Positions 28,560 through 37,613 of a stretch of 64,000 bases of DNA are shown piece after piece. A program made the translations under genes and the position numbers. Origin of the DNA: Candidatus Poribacteria bacterium. GTDB taxonomy: Bacteria > Poribacteria > WGA-4E > GCA-2687025. Under the pieces are notes generated by a model. That model saw nothing but the letters and a program-made list of their open reading frames with translations, made no database searches and was not told the DNA's origin. The stretch covers positions 33,772 to 97,771 of the forward strand of contig JAPPNK010000020.1 of NCBI GenBank assembly GCA_028818695.1. Reading direction: 5' to 3'. The stretch's first letter is position 1. The number at the start of each line of letters is the position of its first letter.

Positions 28560-30245
28560 CTAAGTCGTCCGCACCTTCTCTATCAAAACCTGCCGCGTCC
28601 ATGCCCGCGCTTTGACAAGGTTGATGAGCGCTCCGTCCTTCATGTAGCCTTCGCGCTTATTCGCCCGACGCAACGCGCTCAAGCTCATCGCGTTCGACTT
28701 CTTGCTGTTGCATGGTTGGCAAAGCAAAGCGCGGTTGTCTATGTGGTTCGTTCCGCCGTCGCTCTTCGGACTTACATGGTCGAGATGCAAATAACGCTCA
28801 TCAGGAGCCTCAAAACCGCAGCCCCAGCATTTCAAACCAAACTCGCCCAGCAGAATTTCCTTCATCTCCGCATGCGTATGCAGCTTCTCAGGCGCGGCAT
28901 GAAAAACAGGCTCTAGCTCCGGCGGCGCGCCCTGATCGTTATCGGAGCGAACAGGCGGCGCCGTCTTGAAGTGGAACTCGTATTTCTCCGTCTGACGCTC
29001 TAGCCATTCCGCGTCCGTCGCAAACATCTCGATCCGCGTCCGCTCCTTCCGCGTGATGCCCATCAACCGCGTTATGATGTGGTAGCGGGCGTCAATGCGC
29101 CGGTCGATTCCAACCCATCGGCGGTTCAGGTTGTTTGCGGCGATGATCGTCGTCGCGCATCCGCAGAAAGGGTCAAGCACGAGGTCGCCCTCGTTGGACG
29201 ACGCTTTCACGATGCGCTCGTAAAGGGCGGTCGGCTTCTGGTCAGGAGCGCCTGTCCATTCATCGCCCTTGTTGTAATTTGTAAAGCCAGAAATATCGAT
29301 GAATAGCGATTGTACCGGATTTCCAGAGTCGGCTTCGGCATACCGCTTAAGTCCAGGCCATCCCGAACGCCCTTTTTTGGGATGGCGAATCAATCCTGCA
29401 GAATCAAGAGTATCCAATCTATCATGAACGCCTTTTATGGATCGGTAGTTCGGAATCAGATTGTCTTCAATCCATTTGGCGTATTTGCCTGTCAATGGAG
29501 CTGACCAAACGCGGCCTCTCGACCTAACATCATAACCCGACCAAGGTTGCGAACTCTCCCCGCCGCTATAGCCATGAGAAGGTCCCGTCAAGTCAGACGC
29601 TCTGTATTTACCCCGCTCGTCTTGGAGCGGATACGCGCGATCAATCTCTTGCGCGGTTTTCGGAACAGCGATGGCAGACCCGTTCCAAGTCGCCTTATCC
29701 CCTCCGGAGTAATACAACAATCTATCGGTGTTATTTCCATACTTCTTTGGGTCGTTGTGGGCAGTCGCTCTACGCCATACGATTTCGTTTTTAAAGTTCT
29801 TCTTGCCGAAAATGGCGTCCATGCACTGCTTGATGTAGTGGGAGGCAGTCGGGTCGCAGTGCAGGTAGATCGAACCTGTCGGCTTCAAGATGCGATGCAT
29901 TTCAAGCAGACGGACGCTCAAGAAGCAGAGAAAGGCCGCCGTGTCCTCGCCCTGCGTGTAGCGCGCCGCGTCGATGGCATGGTAAAGCGCCTCATGGTCG
30001 TCCTTGATCTCCTCCAGCCACTTCGGATGCACCTCGTTCCATTTCCACTGGTCAGGCAGAATGCCCGTGTCGCCCCATTTCCAGTTGTCGACATAGAAGC
30101 CCGCCGTTCCGCTGCGGTTGCGCTTTGTATTGAAGGGCGGATCGGTGGCGATCAGGTCGACCGTCTCGCTGTTCATGCCGCGCAGGACTTCGAGATTGTC
30201 CATCTCGTAGAGAACGTTGTCTGGAAAGTTTTGCGCTGCGCTCAT
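28560..30245 (-). CDS. DNA methyltransferase fused to HNH endonuclease
   Basis: A 561-residue fusion. The first ~400 residues are a beta-type N6-adenine/N4-cytosine methyltransferase with TDPPFN (34-39) before DPFCGCATT (358-366) and a long target-recognition region between. The last ~100 residues are an HNH nuclease: CWGC (473-476), LHLDH (487-490), HIDN (501-504) and CQPCN (509-513), where the paired Cys bind zinc and LDH gives the catalytic His. It could thus modify and cut as one chain. AAGGAAG precedes the ATG. The SIR2 gene follows. Specificity is unknown. Confidence 0.88.
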   Translation of the reverse strand: MSAAQNFPDNVLYEMDNLEVLRGMNSETVDLIATDPPFNTKRNRSGTAGFYVDNWKWGDTGILPDQWKWNEVHPKWLEEIKDDHEALYHAIDAARYTQGEDTAAFLCFLSVRLLEMHRILKPTGSIYLHCDPTASHYIKQCMDAIFGKKNFKNEIVWRRATAHNDPKKYGNNTDRLLYYSGGDKATWNGSAIAVPKTAQEIDRAYPLQDERGKYRASDLTGPSHGYSGGESSQPWSGYDVRSRGRVWSAPLTGKYAKWIEDNLIPNYRSIKGVHDRLDTLDSAGLIRHPKKGRSGWPGLKRYAEADSGNPVQSLFIDISGFTNYNKGDEWTGAPDQKPTALYERIVKASSNEGDLVLDPFCGCATTIIAANNLNRRWVGIDRRIDARYHIITRLMGITRKERTRIEMFATDAEWLERQTEKYEFHFKTAPPVRSDNDQGAPPELEPVFHAAPEKLHTHAEMKEILLGEFGLKCWGCGFEAPDERYLHLDHVSPKSDGGTNHIDNRALLCQPCNSKKSNAMSLSALRRANKREGYMKDGALINLVKARAWTRQVLIEKVRTT

Positions 30246-30284
30246 TGCCGTTTCTTCCTTAGTTTATGCAAAACAGCCAGCCCA

Positions 30285-30290
30285 ATTATA
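30285..30290 (-). promoter_or_regulatory. -10 element of the methyltransferase-HNH/SIR2 unit
   Basis: A perfect TATAAT on the minus strand gives a predicted start near 30278 and a 33-base leader before the ribosome site. No good -35 box was found, so an activator may be needed. Confidence 0.4.
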
Positions 30291-30321
30291 GCGCTTTTTC
30301 TTGCCTAACGCCCGTTTGCTT

Positions 30322-31236
30322 CTAGGTTTTGCCGGTTTGTTTTTCAAAAAGCCGCTGTTGCCTGTCTGTTTTGCGGGGCGATTCGTACGGCTTTATTCCG
30401 TAGTTGGTGATCAGGGCTTCAGTCATGGCGTTGCGGTTTTTTTCTTTGCCGCCTAGGTGGTAGAAATGACCCCTCGTTTGGAGGTGGAAAGAAGCCCATA
30501 AGCGTTCAATATAGGGATTTTTTCGGAAGCGGTTGCTATGCCATGTTGAAAGGATGAAGCTGCATGGCGCCTTCGAGAGCGAGCGCGCAAGTTGGCGTTC
30601 ATTGGATTCGTCCCATCCGCTGAAGTAGTCCGCATGCCGCGCAATGTAGGGCGGGTCGCAGTAGAGAAGATCATCCTTTTGCGCCGCTTCAATGGTAGCG
30701 GCGAAATTCTGGCAGCGGAATTCATACGCGCCGAGGGCGATCAGATTCGAGACGGCTTGAACCTGATTGGCAATTTTCGTTATATATGCTTGAGAAAAGC
30801 GGTTTGGTTTTCGGCAGAACGGGACATTAAACTGCCCTTTCCGGTTGAATCGCATCAGTCCATTAAAGCATGCGCGGTTTAAGAATAGAAAATCCAGCGG
30901 ATCTCCATGCTGGTTGAACCGTTCTCGGACAGCGTAGTAGTGTTCGCCTTCCGAGCGCCGTAACTCAGCGCCTTCTTCCTTGAGAAAGCGCCGCGCTGAA
31001 TCAGCGGTGATTTGGCCGTCGGCGACCGCTTGATAAAAGCGGATGATGTGCGGGTTGGAATCAGCCAGCAACGCTTGCTTTGGGCGGATATTGAACGCGA
31101 CAGCGCCCGATCCCATGAACGGCTCAATCCATCTCCCGCCGAAGTCGGACGGTACCGCTGAACGTATCCATGGCGTCAGTTTGGTCTTGATGCCTTGACA
31201 TTTGATCGGAGGTACGAGCGTTCTGTCGAGATTCAT
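30322..31236 (-). CDS. EcoRV-type DNA adenine methyltransferase (D12 class)
   Basis: A 304-residue alpha-type N6-adenine methyltransferase. VPPIKCQGIKTKL at the N-terminus, EPFMGSGAV (38-46), FLFLNRACFNGLMRFNRKG and CDPPYIARHADYF (DPPY 194-197) agree closely with M.EcoRV as I know it. It is expected to methylate GATATC at adenine and protect host DNA. It overlaps the nuclease gene as ATGA. About 20 residues of tail differ. Confidence 0.92.
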   Translation of the reverse strand: MNLDRTLVPPIKCQGIKTKLTPWIRSAVPSDFGGRWIEPFMGSGAVAFNIRPKQALLADSNPHIIRFYQAVADGQITADSARRFLKEEGAELRRSEGEHYYAVRERFNQHGDPLDFLFLNRACFNGLMRFNRKGQFNVPFCRKPNRFSQAYITKIANQVQAVSNLIALGAYEFRCQNFAATIEAAQKDDLLYCDPPYIARHADYFSGWDESNERQLARSLSKAPCSFILSTWHSNRFRKNPYIERLWASFHLQTRGHFYHLGGKEKNRNAMTEALITNYGIKPYESPRKTDRQQRLFEKQTGKT

Positions 31237-32066
31237 TTGCGGTTGTTTCTTAGGACAATGAGAGATGCGTCGCCGCCTCGGTATTGGACAAACTCTTTGA
31301 GCGAGGTGATCTGCTTCATTTCTCCGGTTTCCCCTTTCACGGTGATTTTACCATAATTCATCCAGTAGTCGTCAAACCATTCTTCGCCGAGCTTTGCGAA
31401 CATTCCGTTTCCAGACAGAATATCCTCGATTCGCTGAATGCTCCCGATATTCGCTGTGTTGCCCGACCCTCTCTTGTCGCTTGCGATCTTCCATTTTTCG
31501 GTCACAAAAAACTGGATGTTGGAGATGGTCGATGCTATGGACTGGAGTTTGTCAAGGGAATGCGGCTGTACTCTGTCTCCTGTTGAGCTGTCTAACCGGT
31601 CGTAGATGATTCCGATGCAAAAATGGCCCGCGTAGGAATCATAGGGAAACTGGATATTTTTCACGCTTGAGCGGTCTCTAAAATATCTCCCATGCGATCC
31701 CAATGTGAAACCGTTGCAGAGCCAAGGTTTCTTGGGGTTGCGGTATGTCGTTTTGAAATCCACGGCGAATCTTATTCTTTCATCGTCCTTCGAGACAAAG
31801 GAAATGTCTGGATAGTAATTTTGATGCTCTGGAAGAACGACTGCAAGGCGTTGCCGTTCGGCAAACTCAAGAATTTTGGGGAACAGGTGAATCTCCAAGA
31901 TTTTGGATACGACCTTTGTATCTGCCGAAATCGTGTAGATTTGCCGAGAAATATCGATAAATCCCTTGACAGCCCATTGTCCGTCCGGCGCGCTGGCATG
32001 ATCGGAAAGGGCGCTTTTCCATGCGTTCAGAGCCGATTCAAAGTCGCTTTTTGTCAGTATGGACAT
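31233..32066 (-). CDS. EcoRV-type restriction endonuclease
   Basis: A 277-residue homologue of R.EcoRV (245 residues). Matches include SDTKV-like SADTKV (47-52), Glu58, QNYYPD (82-87) with catalytic Asp87, VDFKTTY with Asp103 and Lys105, and the DNA-reading R-loop GSGNTANIGSI (200-210), which is almost unchanged, plus the Q-loop QN. Because both recognition loops are kept, cutting at GATATC is predicted. There is an N-terminal extension of ~25 residues and a new ~20-residue C-terminus. The ATG directly follows the stop of the PhyH gene. The methylase follows with an ATGA overlap. Confidence 0.9.
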   Translation of the reverse strand: MSILTKSDFESALNAWKSALSDHASAPDGQWAVKGFIDISRQIYTISADTKVVSKILEIHLFPKILEFAERQRLAVVLPEHQNYYPDISFVSKDDERIRFAVDFKTTYRNPKKPWLCNGFTLGSHGRYFRDRSSVKNIQFPYDSYAGHFCIGIIYDRLDSSTGDRVQPHSLDKLQSIASTISNIQFFVTEKWKIASDKRGSGNTANIGSIQRIEDILSGNGMFAKLGEEWFDDYWMNYGKITVKGETGEMKQITSLKEFVQYRGGDASLIVLRNNRK

Positions 32067-32867
32067 CTATGCGCTCCAGATTGTGCCGTTCTCTTTGCGT
32101 ACGATCTTTTTAATATCGCGGTAGCCGGCGCGGGAAACCAGCTCGCGCGTTTCAGGCGACAGCCGCGACACGATCGGCTCAGGCAGGTCCCCCATCGGTT
32201 TGAACTGCAGATGGTACCGCAGAACCAGAATGCGCCGAATGCGGTCGGTAGGCTTCCAGCGCAAGGCTCCGTGCGTCAGCCGCTCGGTGATGACGACAAA
32301 ATCGCCCGCCCGCGGACAGATATTGAGAACGCCGGGCGGGAGCTCATCGGCGTCGTCGAACGACTCCTTCCCAAACAGATCCTTGGGGCGGTCGAATTCG
32401 CTTTTGTGCGAGCCTGCGACCACGATGACGCCGCCGTCGTCGGGGTTCACATCGTCCAGATATGGAAAGACGACAATATGATCCGCAAAGACGCGCCCAT
32501 GCCGAACCGCGTAAGGAGGCGTCGTCCAGTGGTAATCGTCGCGGGCGCAGTGAAGACGGAGAGGCGCGTCCCCCGCCGCGTTGATCTGCAGCGTTCCGCT
32601 TGTGAGACGGGGCCGGTTGTCCAGCAGCTCTTTGACGACCGGCCATGTCGTTGGGTGAAGCGCAAGCCGCTCCAACGCCTTGTCGAAGGCGAACCCATGG
32701 AGGTACCGCCTGTTGTCGACGCCGAAGCCCGACGGCAGCCGTTCGGGCGGCGCGTCGATATACCGCTGGGACGCCTCCTGCGCCGCCGCCAGCTCCTCGG
32801 CGGTCATCGCGTTTGGGATATGCAGATAGCCGAATGTGTCGAACAGATATCGTTGCTCAGGCGTCAT
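32067..32867 (-). CDS. Phytanoyl-CoA dioxygenase (PhyH) family protein
   Basis: A 266-residue Fe(II)/2-oxoglutarate oxygenase. The double-stranded beta-helix core shows the distal iron-binding His in ERLTHGAL and the 2-oxoglutarate-binding Arg in the following DRIRRILVLRYH; a proximal HxD is less clear, in the HCARDDYHW region. The substrate is unknown. AAGGAG precedes the ATG. It abuts the EcoRV-type nuclease without a gap and follows the cytochrome gene by 24 bases, so all four genes may be one transcript. Confidence 0.85.
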   Translation of the reverse strand: MTPEQRYLFDTFGYLHIPNAMTAEELAAAQEASQRYIDAPPERLPSGFGVDNRRYLHGFAFDKALERLALHPTTWPVVKELLDNRPRLTSGTLQINAAGDAPLRLHCARDDYHWTTPPYAVRHGRVFADHIVVFPYLDDVNPDDGGVIVVAGSHKSEFDRPKDLFGKESFDDADELPPGVLNICPRAGDFVVITERLTHGALRWKPTDRIRRILVLRYHLQFKPMGDLPEPIVSRLSPETRELVSRAGYRDIKKIVRKENGTIWSA

Positions 32868-32891
32868 ACGGGTCTCCTTCTGCTGCGCGGT

Positions 32892-33650
32892 TCATTCGTC
32901 AAACAGAAAAACGTTGCCGTGAATCGGATCTCCTGGACCTGTGAAATACTCCTTGCCTTGTATCGTTGCCGCATGGCAATCTAGACATGGGGCGAAGTTG
33001 AAAATGCCGTGCGTCTCATGGTCGGCGATGATCTCCTCCGTGCTGTGGACATGGCAGCCGATGCAGGCGTGTTCGTTGTATCGGTTGCGGTATTCATGGC
33101 ACATGGCGCAGGCGGCGTCATGGACAACCTCGCCCTTGGGCGTTTTCGCTTCTAAGGGGAACCATGGGTGGCGCACTTTATGAATGCCATGCCCGATGAA
33201 GCCGACGATGAGCGCGATGACAGATATGAGATGAATCCGCAGGGCGTAGTAACGAACCCACCGCTTCGTGAAGTGGGTCACAAACCCTGTCAGCATCGCA
33301 AAGGAGGCGAGCGCCAGAGCCGCCCATCCGCCGAACGAAGCGGGGGCCATTGCCGTGTGGATGACGATCAGCGCAAAGCCGGCTCCCGCAAAAAACCAGT
33401 GCGCTTTGAGCCAGCGCGCCTGATGTCCAAAGCGTATCCATCGGCGGCGGCGCCGAAGCGCAAACGGCATGTTCAGCATAAAACAGACGACGCCGACAAT
33501 GCTGATCGGATGTCGAATCAGGTCGTAACGCTCGACCCATGTTGCAGCCGCCCAGACCGCCAGCCCCGCCAAAGCGGCTCCCAGCGAGACATAATAAAGC
33601 CCGCGAACCCAGTATGCGACAAAGCCGCTTTTCCAACGTATTAGCGCCAT
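32892..33650 (-). CDS. Membrane cytochrome with three CxxCH heme c sites
   Basis: A 252-residue protein with about four to five N-terminal membrane helices (residues ~15-155) containing His residues that could hold b heme, followed by a periplasmic tail with CAMCH (181-185), CIGCH (196-200) and CLDCH (222-226). It should pass electrons between the membrane pool and a periplasmic partner. The start at 33650 has AAGGAG upstream; the 16 earlier codons are poor. It lies first in a run with PhyH and the EcoRV-type pair. Confidence 0.8.
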   Translation of the reverse strand: MALIRWKSGFVAYWVRGLYYVSLGAALAGLAVWAAATWVERYDLIRHPISIVGVVCFMLNMPFALRRRRRWIRFGHQARWLKAHWFFAGAGFALIVIHTAMAPASFGGWAALALASFAMLTGFVTHFTKRWVRYYALRIHLISVIALIVGFIGHGIHKVRHPWFPLEAKTPKGEVVHDAACAMCHEYRNRYNEHACIGCHVHSTEEIIADHETHGIFNFAPCLDCHAATIQGKEYFTGPGDPIHGNVFLFDE

Positions 33651-33737
33651 CGGCTCTCCTTGACTATAATGCATACGATACGATGAAACGCTGCGCATTC
33701 CAAGAGGCGCAGGCGAACAAAGCGTTGGGAGAAACAG

Positions 33738-34802
33738 ATGGACCGCGTCAAGATCGCTCTTGTGGGCGTCGGAAATCGCGGCAGGAACACTTATCTGCCG
33801 ATCATACAGATTTTAAAGCGCGACCTTGAGTTTGCCGCGGTGTGCGACGTTCGGGCGGACGCCGCCGAAGAAGCGGGAGGATTTGCCGGCGTCCCCGCTT
33901 ACACCGACCTTGAAAAGATGGTCTCGGAGACGCAGCCCGATGTGTGCGCCGTCGTTGTCAATCCGAGCCGAACCCATGAGGCGGGCGTCCCGCTCGCGCA
34001 GATGGGCGTCAGCTACAGTACCGAAACGCCCATCAACTCAAGCCTGGAGAGGGCGGACGAGATGATCGCCGCCGCCGAAAAGCATGGGGTGAAGATTGAG
34101 GTGAACGAGCAGTACTACCGCGTCCCGACGGAGCGCATCAAGCGGCAGATGATCCTGGAAGGCGTCTTTGGAAAGGTGTTGACGGCGTACAACGACTTCC
34201 GCGGGCATGGCTACCATGGCGTCGGCTTGATCCGCAGCTACATCGGCTTTGAAGTGAGGGCGAAGCGGGTATTCGGCTTTGTTCGAACGCATGCGGTTCA
34301 AAGCCACTACTACCGCGGTAGAAATCCGAAGGATGAGAGCTGGCAGCATGGCGTCATTGAGTTTGAAAACGGCAGCGTCGGCATTTTCAACTTCTCAAGC
34401 CTGTCGTACGGCTCGCCGCTGCGCCGTTTCAGGTCGACCAAGTTCTTTGGCGAGCGCGGTTTTTGCGTCAAGGAGGAGGCGTCCGTGTTGGACGATTCCG
34501 CTTCAAAGCAGCGGCAAATTGCGATCAAGCGGCGGACGCACACGGTCGACGGCGTGGAGACGATCGCGGCGATGGAAGCGGACGCGCCGACGCCTGTTGT
34601 CTGGGAAAACCCGCTGCGGGACTATCCGCTCAGCGAAGGGCAGATCTCCGTCGCGTCGGAGATCATGAGCATCGCAAACGCGGTTCGACACGGTACCGAT
34701 CCTGAATACGGTCCGCATAACGGACGCGCCGACCGAGAGATTGATCTGGCGATGTCGCGCTCTTGGGGTTCCGGCGGCGCCGCTGTAGAATTGCCGCTTT
34801 GA
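33738..34802 (+). CDS. Gfo/Idh/MocA family oxidoreductase
   Basis: A 354-residue NAD(P)-dependent dehydrogenase with the Rossmann opening VGVGNRGRNTY, the STETPIN segment in place of the usual EKP motif and a C-terminal substrate domain. Relatives oxidise sugars, inositols or related polyols. GGGAGAA lies six bases before the ATG. A perfect TATAAT at 33665-33670 in the divergent gap may drive it, though no -35 box is clear. The next two genes follow closely. Confidence 0.9.
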   Translation: MDRVKIALVGVGNRGRNTYLPIIQILKRDLEFAAVCDVRADAAEEAGGFAGVPAYTDLEKMVSETQPDVCAVVVNPSRTHEAGVPLAQMGVSYSTETPINSSLERADEMIAAAEKHGVKIEVNEQYYRVPTERIKRQMILEGVFGKVLTAYNDFRGHGYHGVGLIRSYIGFEVRAKRVFGFVRTHAVQSHYYRGRNPKDESWQHGVIEFENGSVGIFNFSSLSYGSPLRRFRSTKFFGERGFCVKEEASVLDDSASKQRQIAIKRRTHTVDGVETIAAMEADAPTPVVWENPLRDYPLSEGQISVASEIMSIANAVRHGTDPEYGPHNGRADREIDLAMSRSWGSGGAAVELPL

Positions 34803-34825
34803 CAGACAGCGTTGAAGAGACCCGC

Positions 34826-35140
34826 ATGGAATCGAACTGGATCACCTTGACAGAGGCGGCAGAGCGGATGCAGGAGCTGTATGCAAGCTCGGGCCGCTCC
34901 GTCTCCCGCAAGACGGTCAGCCGATGGGCTGCAAGCGGCAAAATCGAGGCGAAGCGGGAGGGGCGGTACTGGAAAGTGAACGCAGAGTCGCTCTGCGCCG
35001 CGGCGGCGGAGACGCTTGGAGAGATGGACGTTGAGGCGGAGCTGGCGGAGCCGGCGGAGGACGCTGTCGGCGCGCTGCGGCGGTTCATACAGCGGCGGAA
35101 CGCGCTTTTTTTGCGCGACCTTGAAGACGGCGTGGATTGA
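34826..35140 (+). CDS. Small HTH (excisionase/MerR-like) protein
   Basis: A 104-residue protein. WITLTEAAERMQ, SVSRKTVSRWAASGKIEAKREG and RYWKVNAESL match the short winged-helix/excisionase DNA-binding domain. An acidic, helical C-terminus follows. The ATG at 34826 has GAAGAG upstream. It sits between two dehydrogenases and could regulate them; excisionase function is unlikely with no integrase nearby. Confidence 0.75.
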   Translation: MESNWITLTEAAERMQELYASSGRSVSRKTVSRWAASGKIEAKREGRYWKVNAESLCAAAAETLGEMDVEAELAEPAEDAVGALRRFIQRRNALFLRDLEDGVD

Positions 35141-35146
35141 CCGAAC

Positions 35147-36100
35147 GTGAAGATACTGGTCTATCTGCGCGAGCTGAACGAATCGCACCAAAAACGCATA
35201 CAGGCAGCCGCCCAAGAGCATGGGCGTTCGGTTGTCTTTGCAGAAACAAAAGAGGAGTTGATGAAGCATGGCGCGGACGCGGAGATCCTTTTCGCGTACA
35301 GCGCCGAGGAGGTGTTTGCCGCCGTCCCGAATGTGAAATGGGTGCAGACGTCGGGCGCGGGAATTGAGAAGCAGCTGTTCCCGGCGATGATGAAAAGCGG
35401 GGCGGCGTTCACAAACGCGGCGGGCGTTTACGCGCCTCAGGCGGCGGAGCATGCGTTTGCGCTCCTGCTGGCGTTGACGCGCGGGCTGCGGGTTTCCATA
35501 CGCCGTCAAGAGCGGCGCGAATGGTTTTCGACGCGCAGCTCCGTTCTGGAGATCGGAGGATGGACGCTCGGCGTGATCGGGATGGGCGGGTTCGGTCGGG
35601 AGATGGCGAAGCGGGCGAAAGGGTTTGAGATGCGCGTCATCGCCGTCGATCCGTACTGCGCCGAAAAGCCCGCAAATGTGGACGAGCTGCTGCCGTTGGA
35701 TCGGCTGCCTGACTTGCTGCGTCGGTCGGACGCCGCGATGCTGGCGTGTCCGCTCACAAAGGAGACGGAGCGGATCGTGGACGCGGACGCCCTGTCCCAT
35801 ATGAAGCGGACGGCGTATCTCATCAATGTGGCGCGGGGGCGTCTTGTGGACGAGGCGGCTCTGTGCGCGGCGCTGCGGTCTGGACAGATCGCGGGCGCGG
35901 GTCTGGATGTCATGGAGACGGAGCCGCTGCCGCCTGAAAGTCCGCTTTGGGAGATGGAGAATGTTGTCCTCACATCGCATTCGGCAGGGTATTCACAGCG
36001 CCGAGCCGACCGCATGGTCAAGCTGTTTTGCGACAACCTGAGACGCTACACCCGCGGGGAACCGCTGCAGAATGTTGTTCGGAAGGAGTTGGGCTTTTAG
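35147..36100 (+). CDS. D-2-hydroxyacid dehydrogenase family protein
   Basis: A 317-residue NAD-linked dehydrogenase of the D-isomer 2-hydroxyacid type. It shows GVIGMGGFGREMA (NAD loop), INVARGRLVDEAAL (catalytic Arg), a Glu in DVMETEPLP and HSAG (catalytic His). It probably reduces a 2-keto acid. It starts with GTG six bases after the HTH gene, in one transcript with Gfo/Idh. The substrate is not clear. Confidence 0.9.
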   Translation: MKILVYLRELNESHQKRIQAAAQEHGRSVVFAETKEELMKHGADAEILFAYSAEEVFAAVPNVKWVQTSGAGIEKQLFPAMMKSGAAFTNAAGVYAPQAAEHAFALLLALTRGLRVSIRRQERREWFSTRSSVLEIGGWTLGVIGMGGFGREMAKRAKGFEMRVIAVDPYCAEKPANVDELLPLDRLPDLLRRSDAAMLACPLTKETERIVDADALSHMKRTAYLINVARGRLVDEAALCAALRSGQIAGAGLDVMETEPLPPESPLWEMENVVLTSHSAGYSQRRADRMVKLFCDNLRRYTRGEPLQNVVRKELGF

Positions 36101-36107
36101 GCTACGC

Positions 36108-37613
36108 TCATCGAAGCATGAGAAAGGTCGACAACGGCAAACTGACGATGCGCGGATCATCGACCGTTTCGGCATCAACTTGCGTGATGAGTATTCCGAA
36201 GGGAGCGTTATTCGCCGATTTTTCCAAAAATGAACGCAGCCCCAACGTGTCGCGGTGCGAATCGATGCGCTTGCGGTATTTCACTTCTACAGGGATGCGA
36301 TAATTGCCGACCGTCAAAACAAAATCGACTTCCTGGTCCATGCCTCTTTGCGGAAAATGAGCGACATCAAGACCGTGAATGGTTGAAGCCGCCGCGCCAA
36401 AGACGCTTTCCGCGATACGCCCCGCCATGTCTGATATTTCCGGCTGCTGCGCTAAAATGTCCGGCGCAAACGGAATCTGCTCCTGGAGCCAACAGGCGCG
36501 GAGACTATGGTCAGCCAAGCATATTTTGGGTCCTCCGCGCCTCTTTCTTAGACGGATCTCTAATGGAGGAATCAACCTCAACAGCAGCGTGTCTCCAAGC
36601 AGCTTCAAGTAGCTGACAACGCGCTGATAGTTAACGCCCGCTCCAAGCGTCAAATTCACTTCTTCCGTTAAAGTAGATGCGTTGGGAGCTTGACCTGCAT
36701 AGCGGCATGCCAAGCGCAAAACCTCTTCCAATAATTCTGAGTCCCGTTGCTCCCCTCGTCCGCTCGCCTGCAGATCATGCTGAATGACTCTCTGGATGAC
36801 CGTCTCATTCAGATGCCCCGTCAAATCTGCCATTGGAACATCTTTTTCTTTATGGGCTATTGGGTAGCCGCCCCTCTCTGAAAACAACCGAAACGCTTCA
36901 TTTCGAAATTCTTGAAACGCAACGCCCTGATTGCGCAGCGATATCCAATATTCTTTATCGCGTAGATTGGATATGCCGTTCGCCTCGAGAAACGGCGCCG
37001 GCGATGAAAGACCGCGCAGCGCGCCGATCTCTGTCAGCGAGAGAACGCCCGCTTCAATCGTGGTGATGCGCCCCGCGAGGCTGTCGCGCCCCGCTTCAAT
37101 GCGTAAAGCCGAACTGCCCGTAACGACCGCTTTTACGGAGGCATGGTCCACGAGAGACTTCAACTGGGCGGCCCAGTCCCTTAAGTTCTGGATCTCGTCA
37201 AAAAAGAGATACGCAGGCTCGCCGTCATGCGCCAGCGCATTGAACCGTTTGGGCGCGACATGCCGCTCAAACCAGTCTGTGACGCGTAAGATCGGCTCTC
37301 GAAGTTTTTTCAACGAATCCAGCTCGTCAAATTGAATGCGCAGGATGCGGAGCGGATGGACGCCCTCGTCCAGCAGATCTTGAATCAGTTGGAGCTGCGC
37401 TGTCGTCTTGCCAATTTGACGCGGTCCTCGAACCACGACTGCCGGAGCCAAGCCAAGGTCTAAGCTGCGGCGAATCTGCGGAACCAGATGCCGACGAATA
37501 GACGGCAGCAGCGGCATCGCTTCACCCTCCCACCACGGGTTGAAACTGCGCAGATCAGCCGACAGATCCTGGGGAAGATTTATATCAGCGAAGAACTCTA
37601 ATTGATCAGCCAT
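36108..37613 (-). CDS. AAA ATPase with DUF4143
   Basis: A 501-residue protein: Walker A GPRQIGKTT (about 63-71), Walker B YLFFDEIQN, then the DUF4143 C-terminal domain ending in a nuclease-like fold (DQEVDFVLTVGNYRIPVEVKYRK). This widespread family has no settled role; the EVKYRK segment looks like the (D/E)xK part of a PD-(D/E)xK nuclease fold. AAAGGG precedes the ATG. It stands within the defence island but such genes are also common elsewhere. Confidence 0.85.
   Translation of the reverse strand: MADQLEFFADINLPQDLSADLRSFNPWWEGEAMPLLPSIRRHLVPQIRRSLDLGLAPAVVVRGPRQIGKTTAQLQLIQDLLDEGVHPLRILRIQFDELDSLKKLREPILRVTDWFERHVAPKRFNALAHDGEPAYLFFDEIQNLRDWAAQLKSLVDHASVKAVVTGSSALRIEAGRDSLAGRITTIEAGVLSLTEIGALRGLSSPAPFLEANGISNLRDKEYWISLRNQGVAFQEFRNEAFRLFSERGGYPIAHKEKDVPMADLTGHLNETVIQRVIQHDLQASGRGEQRDSELLEEVLRLACRYAGQAPNASTLTEEVNLTLGAGVNYQRVVSYLKLLGDTLLLRLIPPLEIRLRKRRGGPKICLADHSLRACWLQEQIPFAPDILAQQPEISDMAGRIAESVFGAAASTIHGLDVAHFPQRGMDQEVDFVLTVGNYRIPVEVKYRKRIDSHRDTLGLRSFLEKSANNAPFGILITQVDAETVDDPRIVSLPLSTFLMLR

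Noticed and set aside
31692-32984. A 430-codon open frame opposite PhyH and the nuclease
   Set aside because: It shadows two recognisable genes on the other strand; no motif and no ribosome site.
34622-35980. A 452-codon open frame opposite the D-2-hydroxyacid dehydrogenase
   Set aside because: Arg/His-rich shadow of three coherent plus-strand genes.
36108-37613. Calling the AAA/DUF4143 gene a defence gene
   Set aside because: The family is common in many contexts and nothing here ties it to either SIR2 unit.
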